Shown one piece after another: positions 25,016-36,468 of a stretch of DNA of 64,000 bases. The stretch is from Apostichopus japonicus (Eukaryota > Echinodermata > Holothuroidea > Aspidochirotida > Stichopodidae). The notes under the pieces are model-generated. The model saw nothing but the letters and a program-made list of their open reading frames with translations. It ran no database searches and was not told where the DNA came from. Position 1 is the stretch's first letter. Each line of letters starts with the position of its first letter. Both the position numbers and the translations under genes were made by a program. The stretch is taken from positions 27,603,611-27,667,610 of the forward strand of contig NC_092576.1 of assembly GCF_037975245.1 (NCBI RefSeq), given 5' to 3'.

Positions 25016-27215
25016 ATTTATTTCGGCAATTGAAGAGGATGTAAAAACACAGACCTCTGCCCCAGACTTCCGCGACAATCTCAACAAAACTGAGAGACAG
25101 GCTATCCATGAACTCCGGAAGCGCGATGACATTTTCATCAAGCCAGCCGACAAGGGTTCTGCAATTGTCGCTATGGGCAAAAAAATTCTACAAAGAGGCA
25201 GCCAACAGACTACTCGGCAACCCCCAACACTACAAACTCCTGGATTCTGATCCTACTCAAGAAATTACTCAAAATGTGAAAAGAGTCATCCAAACGATAG
25301 TCTCTAACGGTTCCATTGACCGCAAATTTGGCCAAAACCTCCTTGAAAACGACTCAAAACCTGGTCGCTTTTATTTTTTGCCTAAAATTCACAAAGAAGG
25401 CAATCCCTGGAGGCCCATAATATCGGGTAATGGTACAGTGACTGAAATTTTTTTCAAAATTCGTGGATCTTCTCATCCAACCTCTTGTTTCGACCCTACT
25501 GTCCTATGTGCAGGACACTACGGATTTCATCCGGAAAATTGGGGAAATAAAAAATCTTCCCTATCAACTCTGTTAGTTACCTTGGATGTGTCTTCGTTAT
25601 ACACAAATATCCCTAACGAAGAAGGCATTTCGGCCTGCACAAAAGCATTCAAACCGAAACGTGGCAAAACCCCCACGAAGAAAGAATTGACCGAATTGAT
25701 GCAACTTATCTTGACCAGCAATAATCTGGTATTTGGCAACAAACACTACCTCCAAATTCATGGCACCGCAATGGGTACCAAAATGACACCGTCTTTTGCC
25801 AACATCTTTATGGGAAACCTCGAGAAAGAATTTCTATCTCGACAAAACTTGAAACCACACACGTGGTTACGTTTCATTGACGATATCTTTATGATATTGA
25901 CCCATGGTGAGGCAAATCGAAAACACTTCATTGATGATATAAACTCGTTTCATCACACTATCAAATTTACTGCTGATTTTTCTGGACATGGCGTTCACTT
26001 CCTGGACACCACCGTGACCCTGTTAAATGATTCACTCAAAACAGACTTGTTCAATAAACTCACGAACAAGCACAACTACCGCTTACCAAGCAGTTGCCAT
26101 CCACGTCACTGTACCAGAAATATTCCGTACAGTCAAGCATTGCGCATTCGACGCATTTGCTCCTCTGAAGTCGATTTTGATTCACGCACTAAAGAACTGT
26201 CACAACACCTCCTAAACAGACAGTATTTTCGGGGTACTATTGAAAATGCCATCAAAAAGGCTAAAGGCAAACCCCGTACCGAAACATTGACGTACAAAAC
26301 TTGTCAAATCAGTTCCAAAAGGGTACCATTGGTTACTGAATTCCACCCTGGTCTCCCACCACTGGCTAATATCATTCAGAAGAATTTTCACCTACTTCAA
26401 GGCACCGAACGACTGAAATAAGTTTTCCCAGAATTACCTGTCATCGCTTTTAAAAAAAACCCAGCAACCTACGGATATCTTAGTTCGGGCATCCTTTCGG
26501 GATGAGACCCCATAAGGGGAAAGCAAAACAGAAACTACAGGATCATCGCCCTGTACACAAAATTGCAAAACGTGCTTCCTTGTCGATTCGACCGGGGCCT
26601 TTCAGAGCAACCAAACCAAACACACGTTCCAAATTCGGCACAAAATTAACTGCCGATCCAAAAATGTAATTTACCTCATCTACTGCAATATTTGTAACTT
26701 ACAATACATTGGAGAGTCAAAAAACACTCTTAGAATGAGAATGACACAACATAGATCTGCGATCAAAACAAAAAAGATCAACCAACCTGTTTCAAATCAC
26801 TTCAATCTTCAAAATCATTTAATTGAGAATTTGCGTGTTATTGCCATTGACCAGAACGATTTTTGGACAGATAAATCTAGAAAGGAAAAGAAAATTTTGG
26901 GAACTAAACCTTAAGACCACGGCACCATTCGGTTTAAACATCACAAACGATTTGCTGTCCCAGATAAACCAAAACAATTCCTTTGCAATTACGACGGAAT
27001 CGGATTAAAATAATCCCACGCGCATTAAAATAATCCAAATTTCTAAAACTTCTGCTCAATTCAGCAGAAATCAGTAAGTCGCTTTGCCTTTACAACCATG
27101 CCGTCAATCTTCTCTATAAAATAGTTTCAATTCCTGCTACTCCTTGTCACTTTCGGTGATCATGCACTGAAGAAGAGCTAGTTTTGCTCGAAAGCTCTGC
27201 AAAAACCAAACATTG
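25016..27215 (+). mobile_element. Penelope-like element (RT + GIY-YIG), frameshifted
   Basis: Readable in order. KTERQAIHELRKRDDIFIKP then ADKGSAIV lies at about 25078-25170. KFYKEAANRLL, FYFLPKIHKEGNPWRP and IISGNGTVTE follow in the 25108-26421 frame, then LVTLDVSSLYTNIP, MGTKMTPSFAN and FIDDIFMIL (catalytic Asp pair), LDTTVTLL and a basic thumb region. After a stop at 26421 the GIY-YIG endonuclease is readable at about 26670-26990: NVIYLIYCNICNLQYIGES and PVSNHFNL. This RT/GIY-YIG order is diagnostic of endonuclease-bearing Penelope-like elements. Frame changes occur at A7 near 25180, at T7 near 25448 with compensation near 25560, and between RT and endonuclease. The whole is a nearly full-length but inactive copy, unless some frameshifts are sequencing errors in homopolymers. 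Confidence 0.9.
27167..27204 (+). ncRNA. Hammerhead-core-like motif at the Penelope 3' end
   Basis: CTGAAGA (27167-27173) is followed by a GAGC...GCTC stem and GAAA (27190-27193), the order of the hammerhead catalytic core (CUGANGA, stem II, GAAA). Penelope-like elements are known to carry hammerhead motifs in their terminal repeats. I could not place convincing stems I and III, and an unpaired A follows CTGAAGA, so this may be a degenerate remnant. Confidence 0.35.
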
Positions 27216-27302
27216 GCTGTTTTACTTCCAATTGAATCATCGTATCTCACTCGAGATCCAGCCTTTCTCTGAATGCAGCATAGCTGTTTAACAGTTTTCC
27301 CG

Positions 27303-27480
27303 TTATTCCTATATACATATATATATATAGACATATATATATATATTGGCTATATATATACGCTGTATATATATGCTGTATATATATATAGGCTACATAT
27401 ATAGGCTACATATGTAGGCTATATAAGTATATGTATAATTATATATTTATAGTTATTAGTATACAGAATATACTAATATA
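27303..27480. repeat. TA/TAGGCTATA simple repeats
   Basis: TA runs interspersed with TAGGCTACATATA and GCTGTATATA units, immediately after the Penelope element. Confidence 0.8.
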
Positions 27481-28439
27481 ACATATGGATATATTATATG
27501 GATATCCATAAACTGTATAGTTTCAAAGGTGATTGGAGGACACGAACATCCGCTTACCTCAGTTTTGTATCTTTTCTTTTACGTAGACCTGAGATGTCCA
27601 TCGCTGCTATGTACACTGTGTTGTGGGTATTGACCGTAGCTGTATGTATTGGCTGAACAATAGTGTCTAATTTACCGACGGTACCAAGCTGTGTGTGTAT
27701 TTGCTGGCATCGAAGGTGGTGTCTAACACTTCTGTTACACCTCATTCGAAACTAGGTCAGATTACTGGCATGATACGTTTCTTTGTGCGCGAGTCTTCAC
27801 ACCCTTTAAATGTTCTAATGGAATTAACGTATGTATTAGAGTGACTATTGGCACAAGAATCAGTGTTGTCACAATTTGTTCTACTCCTGGGATACATTAC
27901 TGTCGTGTTCATTTGAAACCTCGATTCTATTCTGCGTCAGTTTCATCTCCTTTTTTCCCCGTTTTGTCTGTCCTTGAGGTTTCCCTTGTAGTGTTTGTGA
28001 TGTTTACACGAAGGATTAAGTGAGATTTGGGTAGATTCGTAAAGAGGTTTATTCGGTGACGTACAGGTTAGATGGCAATCTCAAGATAGCTGCTTTTTGT
28101 TTACATACATAAAGAGGACAGTTTTCAAATTTACAGTGACAGGAGAATACAAGCTCATTCATACAGTTATCATCTGTACTTCGTGATATAATGAAAGACA
28201 TTACAGTGTTTTCTCGCTAAACTTATTTCACTGTCAAATTCTTATTTTCGGGTCCCTTCCTTCTATATAGCATATATGGCCACGGCCATTTAAACCCACT
28301 TGTACAACGCAGGCTAATTTCATTGATGATTAACTCATTAGTGATTGCACATCCTTTTCAACTAAAAATGAGATTTCTATCGTGCTGCTGTTATCTGAGA
28401 GCTGCTTGGCTTTCCTTAGCTTGAACTTTCACTCGTCTA

Positions 28440-28870
28440 AGGATCTGGGATACGGTTTTGTGTTTGTGAAAATTGAATTTCAACGTTGGCACATTGCGCA
28501 ACCGTACAGCTTTGGATAGTATTGCTTGTGTCAAATTATCTAATGGTATATATTTGTTTGGACCGATCCGATAAAGACAAAGGATAACAAGCGGTCAAAA
28601 ATGGAAAATCGACAATTCATGGAGTTAATTGTCTACGATCCACGACGTCAAATGTGATGGTCACTTGAGAGTATAAGAGGTCAAAACTGGAAAACTTGTT
28701 TCCGTGATACTCCCTGAAGAATCGTGGTGAAAGTTACATGCAAATTTGTACTTTGCGTTTCGAGATATTTATAGGTGAAATAGTCAGTTTGTGAGGAAAC
28801 AGGGGTGATGTCATAGTTCCACACTGACAGCAAATTATTTCATCGTTCCTTATTTTCTTTTCACTTTACT
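28440..28870 (+). pseudogene. Decayed copy of the orphan exon at 44963
   Basis: The stretch GTGTCAAATTATCTAATGGTATATATTTG, then GATCCGATAAAGACAA, TTAATTGTCTACG and CACTTGAGAGTATAAGAGGTC aligns in the same orientation with 45020-45180. Insertions and stop codons destroy the frame. The similarity continues past the exon into 28690-28830 and resumes at 30540-30800 (compare 45600-45810), so a larger segment was duplicated and later interrupted by LINE and other sequence. Confidence 0.55.
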
Positions 28871-29164
28871 GTTTAACATTTTCCCTTAGGGAATGTTGAA
28901 TTGAATTGAATTTGCTACATTCCATTATTTTACATTTTGAATGAAGATAAATATAGATGGTATCAAATACAGTAAGCAGAAAATATAGAGTATTGAAATA
29001 ATATATATGTGAGATGGAAGTAGAGGAACCAGAAATAAGTGGATACTTTTCTGGTCTGGTCCCTTTGTAACAAAGAAAGTGCAAAGTACAACACCCACCC
29101 CACCACCCCCCTCCCCCAAAAAACCAACAAAGTCAAAATCTTATGACAAGAGAAAGAAAAATAA

Positions 29165-29430
29165 ATAAGAGAAAAAACAGGAAGTACAACTAATATGGAT
29201 TGCTTTGCAGTAGGTATTGATTTAGTTTTTGCTTAAAAGTATTGAGTGTTGGAGAAATTTTAATGACATTATTAAGAGAATTCCATAAGGGTACACCTGT
29301 GCTACGAATTTGAGAATGGTTAGGACTAGTTCTAGAGTAAGGATGCTGTAGCATATTCATCGAACGAGTGTTATAAGTGTGATAACTAGAATTGCAAGTA
29401 TGTGGGAGTGGGTGGGAGAAGACCATGATG
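29165..29430 (-). mobile_element. LINE (CR1/Jockey-like) 3' end fragment
   Basis: The minus-strand frame reads HTYNTRSMNMLQHPYSRTSP, then TGVPLWNSLNNVIKISPTLN and TFKQKLNQYLL. This is the conserved extreme C-terminus of non-LTR ORF2 proteins (NTR...RT...G..LWN.L...I...L..FK..L..YLL). Only about 80 codons remain. Confidence 0.7.
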
Positions 29431-32140
29431 AAATTTGTACATAAATATCCCTAGTTGGTACTTGTACAAATCATATAAAGAAGTTCATTAAAGAACACAT
29501 CCGATGACTTTACTGCATTCCCATATGTTGTTAATACATACATATTTTGTAGAAAATTGGATGATGATTTAGAAGAAGATAAAAAAACTTATCACCGTGC
29601 ATCTTTCATATCACACCTGTTAGAGTTCACCGTTGGTACTAAATATTTGAAACTTCAATTCTTGTTCACTCGTAATCTATACTAAACTAAGTTAGCCTTA
29701 ACTTAAACTTAAAAAATATAAAGAAAATTTCCCTGATTGTCCTTCTACAAGCTGCCTTTTCTTTTCTGATCATATCATGATTGCTTGAGGTCAAACCACA
29801 AAATTCAAATTTTCGATTATGACATAATTATCTGAATAAGTAAATTCGATTTACTGTTCAATGAGCAAAACCGTGAAGGGTAGCAATGCACATGATGAAT
29901 TGACACCCGTTTTTTTTTGTAATGAAAGTGCTTTATTTGGAAACATTTTATTTCTGTATTATGGACGTTATCTTATTTTTCCTTTCATTTCCCCCAAAGT
30001 TGAAAGTCCAAACCGCCACACTTGGTCTCTAACTTTGAACATTACAATAACAACAATAAAAATGCGGAATCATTAAATCAATGCATTTAAATTTTCTTGT
30101 CTTGTCAAAAGAATCAGATATTAAACGATAATAATAAAAGATACATACAAAGCGTTAATATCTGGTAATAGCCATACCCTTTACAATCACCAAGACTGAA
30201 ATGTTCAGCAGTCTTCAATATTAAAACAAAGTCCAATTCACTTTTTAGCTCACATGGGTGACATGATTGAAACGTAGAGTTAGGTTATGGTGGCATAAGC
30301 AAAAATGTCTGGAAGTTCACAAGCGTTCAGTCTGTCCCACCGCACAATGGATTCACTGGGTACATCTTTGTTTCTATTACTTGAAAAAGTTTCAAGACTA
30401 CCCACCTTACTTGCCTTTTTATTGTTAAAGCAAGAAAAAATGTGTAAATGTGGAGATATTTAATGATTATTTTCGGACTTTGATCACAAATGACCTTTGA
30501 CTCCCTTAGATATAAATTATTATTGTACTCTAGAAAAGAGAATTTCATATTGGGTATCAAGTTTAAGCGAGCTTTACTTTTGCCATTATCGTATTTACAA
30601 TGTTTCAGAACTTGACACTTGTTAAGAGAAAAGGTTAGTCCTTCCTGTGAGTTGCGATATGATAAAGAAGCATAATGAGCTTAATGTACAGTTAAGTATT
30701 CTCATTCAATGTGCTAAACTTATGAGGTTTCTTGGTTGGAGATTTGATGAAAGTAGCGGAAATTTTTTGCAACGAATAAACATTGTCCAGCCGTTGAGAT
30801 AAATTAAAGCTATTTGAGAATGTGACTTTCGGCATATCTTACTTATATGAAAAGGTGTTGCGATTTATACCCCTGTACTCCATAAATAACATTAAAAGTT
30901 TTAGAATGTTGAGAAAATGTAGAGTGTGAAAGCAAGATACTATGCCCCAAGTTCATATCTAAGTGAAGAAACAATCCTATTATCAAATTGTTGTTGTAAA
31001 GGATACATACCCGGGTGGAATTTCACAAGTTATTTTTGGCTACTCGTTCTTCCCCTGAAAAGAACCGAATTTCAACACCAAGGAATTCCCGGCTAATATA
31101 ACACATTCAGTTTGCTTACAAAGGCTTTATAGTCCTATTCAATACAACGAATTAACTGAACCGTTAACTGTACCTGCCTTCAAGTTCACGGCTTTATTGT
31201 TGAACTCGATGCTGTGCATTCATTGACAATGCAACTTTTCGCTTCAATTGAGTCTGTAGTCGTTGGCGTATTTCAGTATTGTACGACACTCCCGTCTGGG
31301 CGTGTATTACTTCTCAGGGGCATTAATAACCATGTAATGTACAAGTTATCGTTCTCGAGCTGATATACCCTTTTACACAGTATTTATACTGTTGTTCTCG
31401 CAAACAAGTCTTATCAGAAGTAAAGTGTAACATTGGCAATTCCGAGAACTTTCAGGTTTCTTAAAATTTTCGAAAACTCAATTAATACAATTTAATAATA
31501 CAATTAATACAACATAATAATACAATTAATACAATATAGATATATAAACAGACAAACAGACATACATATAGATAGATAGTTAACTACAGCATAGCTATTT
31601 CTCTCTATATATGTTGCTGTTGAGTAAGTCTTCGAAACATGTATAACATTAACAAAATTTATGATAATATATACGATAACTAAGGGTATGTATCAAGTCT
31701 TCCAAAGTCGGCGTCTTTTATTGTGGTGCTTAAGGAACATATAATAATGTTTTCAGTTCCCAAAAAAATTCAGAAAAGGTTCCATGCATTCGAGAGATAT
31801 GTTAATCAGTATAGTCGTGAACCACCATGGTATTGAACAAGGTATCGTGTGGTTACCATAGTAAATAAAACACTGCCGTGACCGTTTTGCTCTGTACGCT
31901 ACGATGGCATGGGTGGACGTACGATCTCAGATACACTGGACACTAGTTAACGTAAAAGTGCCACATAGCTCTCACCTTCAAAGACACTAATTCACAGTTC
32001 CGCAAACGGGTCCCTATCTCGTAATCCTTAGGTCTCTTGGTTAGGGTATTTACATTGAAACTTTTTTAATCCCTTTGGCAACGTTAACTTCAGTCTGCTT
32101 TTATGTAACAAAACAGGAATATCACATATGGCGACTGCCC
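29431..32140. other. Intergenic, no recognised gene
   Basis: Includes the second block of similarity (30540-30900) to 45600-45820 and AATAC-type short repeats near 31480-31540. A candidate poly-A signal for the minus-strand death-domain gene (AATAAA as TTTATT at 31717-31722) lies 426 bp past its stop. Confidence 0.45.
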
Positions 32141-32147
32141 ACCTCAC

Positions 32148-32722
32148 TCAAGCTTCGCTATATGGATTTTCAATTGTTAACACGTCACGCATATCTTTTA
32201 ACAGCAAAGTCGATTCTTCTAGATGGAGCTTCAACAATGCATCAACGAGTACCTTCAACGAAACAAAATGAGTGAAACCATATGAAAGCAAATGAACCAA
32301 TGTTACTTACTTTCAGATTCATTTTAAAAGGAACGACATTGAACATCATATTTAACGAAATAATTCTGTAAAGTGTTTACGCATGGGAAAGGGGAATAAG
32401 GAGGATTTTGTGACGTCTAGTGTTTAAATAGGTTTGTGTAGCCATTGCCTCCATTTGATTTGTTATATTATTGTAGAAGTTCCATACGTAATACGAGTAG
32501 AATTCTGTAATCTCTTGAACTTACCTCGACAGTTGCTCCTCTTCCACTTCTCTTATGCCAAAGATCCAACAGGTTTGTCGTTTTATCCATAACGCTGCCG
32601 GGCCTCTCTTCGATCTCAAGCCGCAAGTTTTTTGGAACTTGTAGAAGTTTGCCAAACTCATCCCGTTTTTCATCCACCAAGTGCTCTGCTATGCAGTGGT
32701 GTAAGGCTGGCATTGGACTGTA
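32148..32722 (-). CDS. Two exons encoding the death domain
   Basis: Exon 32722-32525 (acceptor TTTTACAG, donor GAG|GTAAGT) encodes 66 residues from YSPMPALHHC to GRGATVE. Exon 32252-32148 encodes VLVDALLKLHLEE to NPYSEA and a TGA. Joined, they match the family pattern throughout: a helical LaxxL start, the LLDLWHKRSG segment with the invariant Trp, then ATVExLxxAL, with the break at a natural phase-0 intron. The acceptor of the last exon (TTTCGTTGAAG) has a weak pyrimidine tract, but the domain continues across it exactly. Confidence 0.85.
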
Positions 32723-35700
32723 CTGTAAAAGTGGTTAAGAATTGATGTTCTACTTTTAGTCTCCCACTTTTAATAGACACAAACAGTGCCAAGTGAACTG
32801 ATCTGTGATATTAGTAAGTCGTTTGTAGATTGCAAGGAGTCACACAGTACTTAATTTGACAGCCTAACGATGCTACAGCTTATATTATCCAACACCTTTT
32901 GTTGGCTATCTGGAGAATTTTCTTTTGCACCAATTCTTCATCCCGAGATTGAGTCACCTAACCTGTCAACTTATTTTTTCCAAAAACTGTAGTTTCCTGT
33001 TTTGGGTGACAAGGTTGGTTCGAACTAAGTGACAGAATCAACACAATCAAATGTCACAAATATTGCATACACAAGCAATAAGAATAATTTAGATCAATTG
33101 GTCAGAAGGATCTGGCTCGTCTGGCTCGTGAAGTTTAAGAACTTACACCAATTGTATTCTGTAGCGTATTACCTATACACGGCTTCACATTAACAAAAAT
33201 ACCAAGGAATATTTTTAAGGTCCGTAGCAATTAGTTATAGTGAGACTAAGAATATGTTCGTACATACTCACGTGTTCATATCGAGCGATTTGGGATTGCT
33301 GATAAAAACAATACACAAACAGATTTAATTAATGAAATTGCTCTCAAGAATTATATAAACTGACGGGGCTTTAGTCAATGACATGAATGATGTAATCTAA
33401 CTGAAGGTTCAGCATGTTTTAAAAAGTAGTTGGTACTTGTACTGTTTTAAGTAGCTACTTTTCTGCTATTACTTCACGCACTGACAAAGTGGCTCTCGAA
33501 AAGACGATATTGTTATACTGTGATATCTCACAAACTATACTTTGCATTGTGTTAGATTAACTGAGATATTGAGCGATATTTAGACAAATGATGAAATTTG
33601 GTTTACACAAACAATGGTTTCATGTATCAAGTATGAATACCAGGTAATTAAAATGAAGAATGTAGTTAGGTTCGTTCCCCGTCAATCCTGGTGTCAGATT
33701 AACTGAAATATTAAGCGATATGAAGACAAATGATGAAACACAGTTTGGTTTAAACACACTATGGTTTCATGAAGCAAGTATGAATACCAGGTCATTTAAA
33801 TCAAGAAGGTGGTTAGGTTTGTTTCCCACGTTAATGTAATGGTGTCAGATTAACTGAGATACTAAGCGATATTTAGACATATGCTCACATGGGTTAAACA
33901 AACATGTTAATTTGTCGAGCAAAGGTTTAATTACGGTCAAATCATGAGAAACTCATTAAATATATTTATTTCTTAATTAAATTACCACAAAATCTCGAGA
34001 ATTTCTTCAGAAGAAGCGAAACGTACCCATTAAGTAGGTAAAGATAAACAGTTACTGGGTTATGTCTTTCACCCCCACTCCCACATCATGTATTAAAATC
34101 AGGAATATTGGTACGGCTGTGCGAAAACTATTACACTTAACAATTAAATTTAGAGAGGACATCCTCGTAATATCCGTATTCCATGAGTATATCTTACCAG
34201 ACTTTCGTCTCCTCCATCTTCGGCATTCTCACTAGGTTGATGGTCAACTTCTTCCACTAACTGTGTGTGTAAATTTATTATGATGTGTGGAACAGTGAGG
34301 AATAGCATTTCAATCAATGAGCGACAGTCATCTACCAGTTAGTTTTATAAACGGTGGCATCTCTGGGTTATCTAAAATACTGTCCATCCTATTTGTTTTC
34401 AAGTCGGCTTGATCATATACGAAATACATCAGTATAATAAATGCATTGTAACGAATTCTTCAAAGTACATTCAATTTGGTTTTCTGTATAGAAACGTGAA
34501 GTGAAAAGGAGATTTATTTTAATAACTCCCAGATATTAACATTATGATGATCCATTTATTTATGAAGAGTAAATGCAGTATTTTTCGTTGCTTAACAAAA
34601 ATTGTCGATATGATACACCAAACATTTAACTAACTACTGCTCGAAATATTTTTTAAACAAAGAATGAATGTTTTTTCCGCAACAAAATCTAATGAGATGT
34701 CATAGTTTGATATACTTGAAAAGCTCTTTTGTAAATTACCAACAACATGCATTCCAACATATAGCAGGCCTATCCTTATTTGTAACTGAGATTTATTGAA
34801 AAGGGAAAACGATTAGCAGAAATTCCCTACCTCGCTGTAGGCGCCTTCTGTTAAATGGATTGGTTCATACGAAGTGCTCCTATGGGTTGGGACAGGTCTT
34901 TTATTCTCCTTACAATAAGAAGAGATATTATTGAAAGTTATCAACATTGTACTGTTCATGTACTTGTTTGTTAAGTTTGTTCTCACAGCAACTTATTTTA
35001 TATAATTAAACCAAAAAAATCATTTGACGAGCAAAGAAAAAATATTATGATGTGTGGAACATCGAGGAATAGCAATTCAATCAATGAGCGACAGTCATCC
35101 AGCAATAAATTAGTACCCATCAAATGGGTCAAGACAGACCGGTACTGTGTTACCACACAAAACACACACACCCATATTATGATATTCCAATTATTTATTA
35201 AGAATTTATGCAGTCTTTTCCGTTGCTTTTGAGAAATCGTCGATACGATACACCAAACATTTAACTAACTACTGCTCGAAATATTTTTTTAAAAACAATG
35301 AATTTTTCTTTCCGCGACAAAATCTAATGAGATGTCATAGTCATAAAGCTCTTTTGTAAATTACTAACAACATGCATTCCAACATATAGCCTATCCTAAT
35401 TTGTAACTGACATTAATTGAAAACGGAAAACGATTAGCAGAAATTCCCTACCTCGCTGTAGGCGCCTTCTGTTAAATGGATTGGTTCATACGAAGTGCTC
35501 CTTTGGGCTGGGACAGGTCTTTCATTCTGCTTACACTAAGAAGAGATATTATTGAAAGTTATCAACATTTGTACTGTTCTTATATGTTTCTTAAGTATGT
35601 TCTAACAGCATCTTATTTTATATGATAAATCAAAAAAGGTAAAATTATTATGATATGTGGAACATCGAGGAATAGCATTTCAATCAATCAGCGACAGTCA

Positions 35701-36271
35701 TCCAGCAATAAATTAGTACCCATCAAATGGGTCAAGACAGACCGGTAATGTGTTTCCACACACAACACACACACACCCACATTATGATATTCCAATTATT
35801 TTTTAAGAATTAATGCAGTCTTTTCGGTTGCTTTTGAGAAAACCGTCGATACGATACACCAAACATTAACTAACTACTGCTCGAAATATTTTTTAAACAG
35901 AAAAAGAATTTTTCTTTCCGCGACAAAATCTAATGAGATGTCATAATTTGATATATTTGAATATTAATTTGAGCAACACCAGGAAGATTTGTTACATTTG
36001 TCACAAAGTGATACAAAAAGGTCTATTGTAAATTACCACCAACATGCATTCCAACATATAGCAGGCCTATCCTTATTTGTAACTGAGATTTATTGAAAAG
36101 GGAAAACGATTAGCAGAAATTCCCTACCTCGCTGTAGGCGCCTTCTGTGAAATGGATTTGTTCATTCGAAGTGCTCCTTTGGGTTGGGACAGGTCTTTCA
36201 TTCTCCTTAAAATAAGAAGAGATATTAATGAAAGTTATCAACATTGTACTGTTCATATACTTGTTTTTTAA

Positions 36272-36309
<38 letters not shown>

Positions 36310-36417
36310 GTCGGTCGGTCGGTCGGTCGGTCGGTCGGTCGGTCGGTCGGTCGGTCGGTCGGTCGGTCGGTCGGTCGGTCGGTCGGTCGGTCGGTCGGTC
36401 GGTCGGTCGGTCGGTCG

Positions 36418-36468
<51 letters not shown>

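Noticed and set aside
33549-33905. CRISPR-like array
   Set aside because: The repeats are long, diverged, contiguous tandem units in an animal intron, without spacers.
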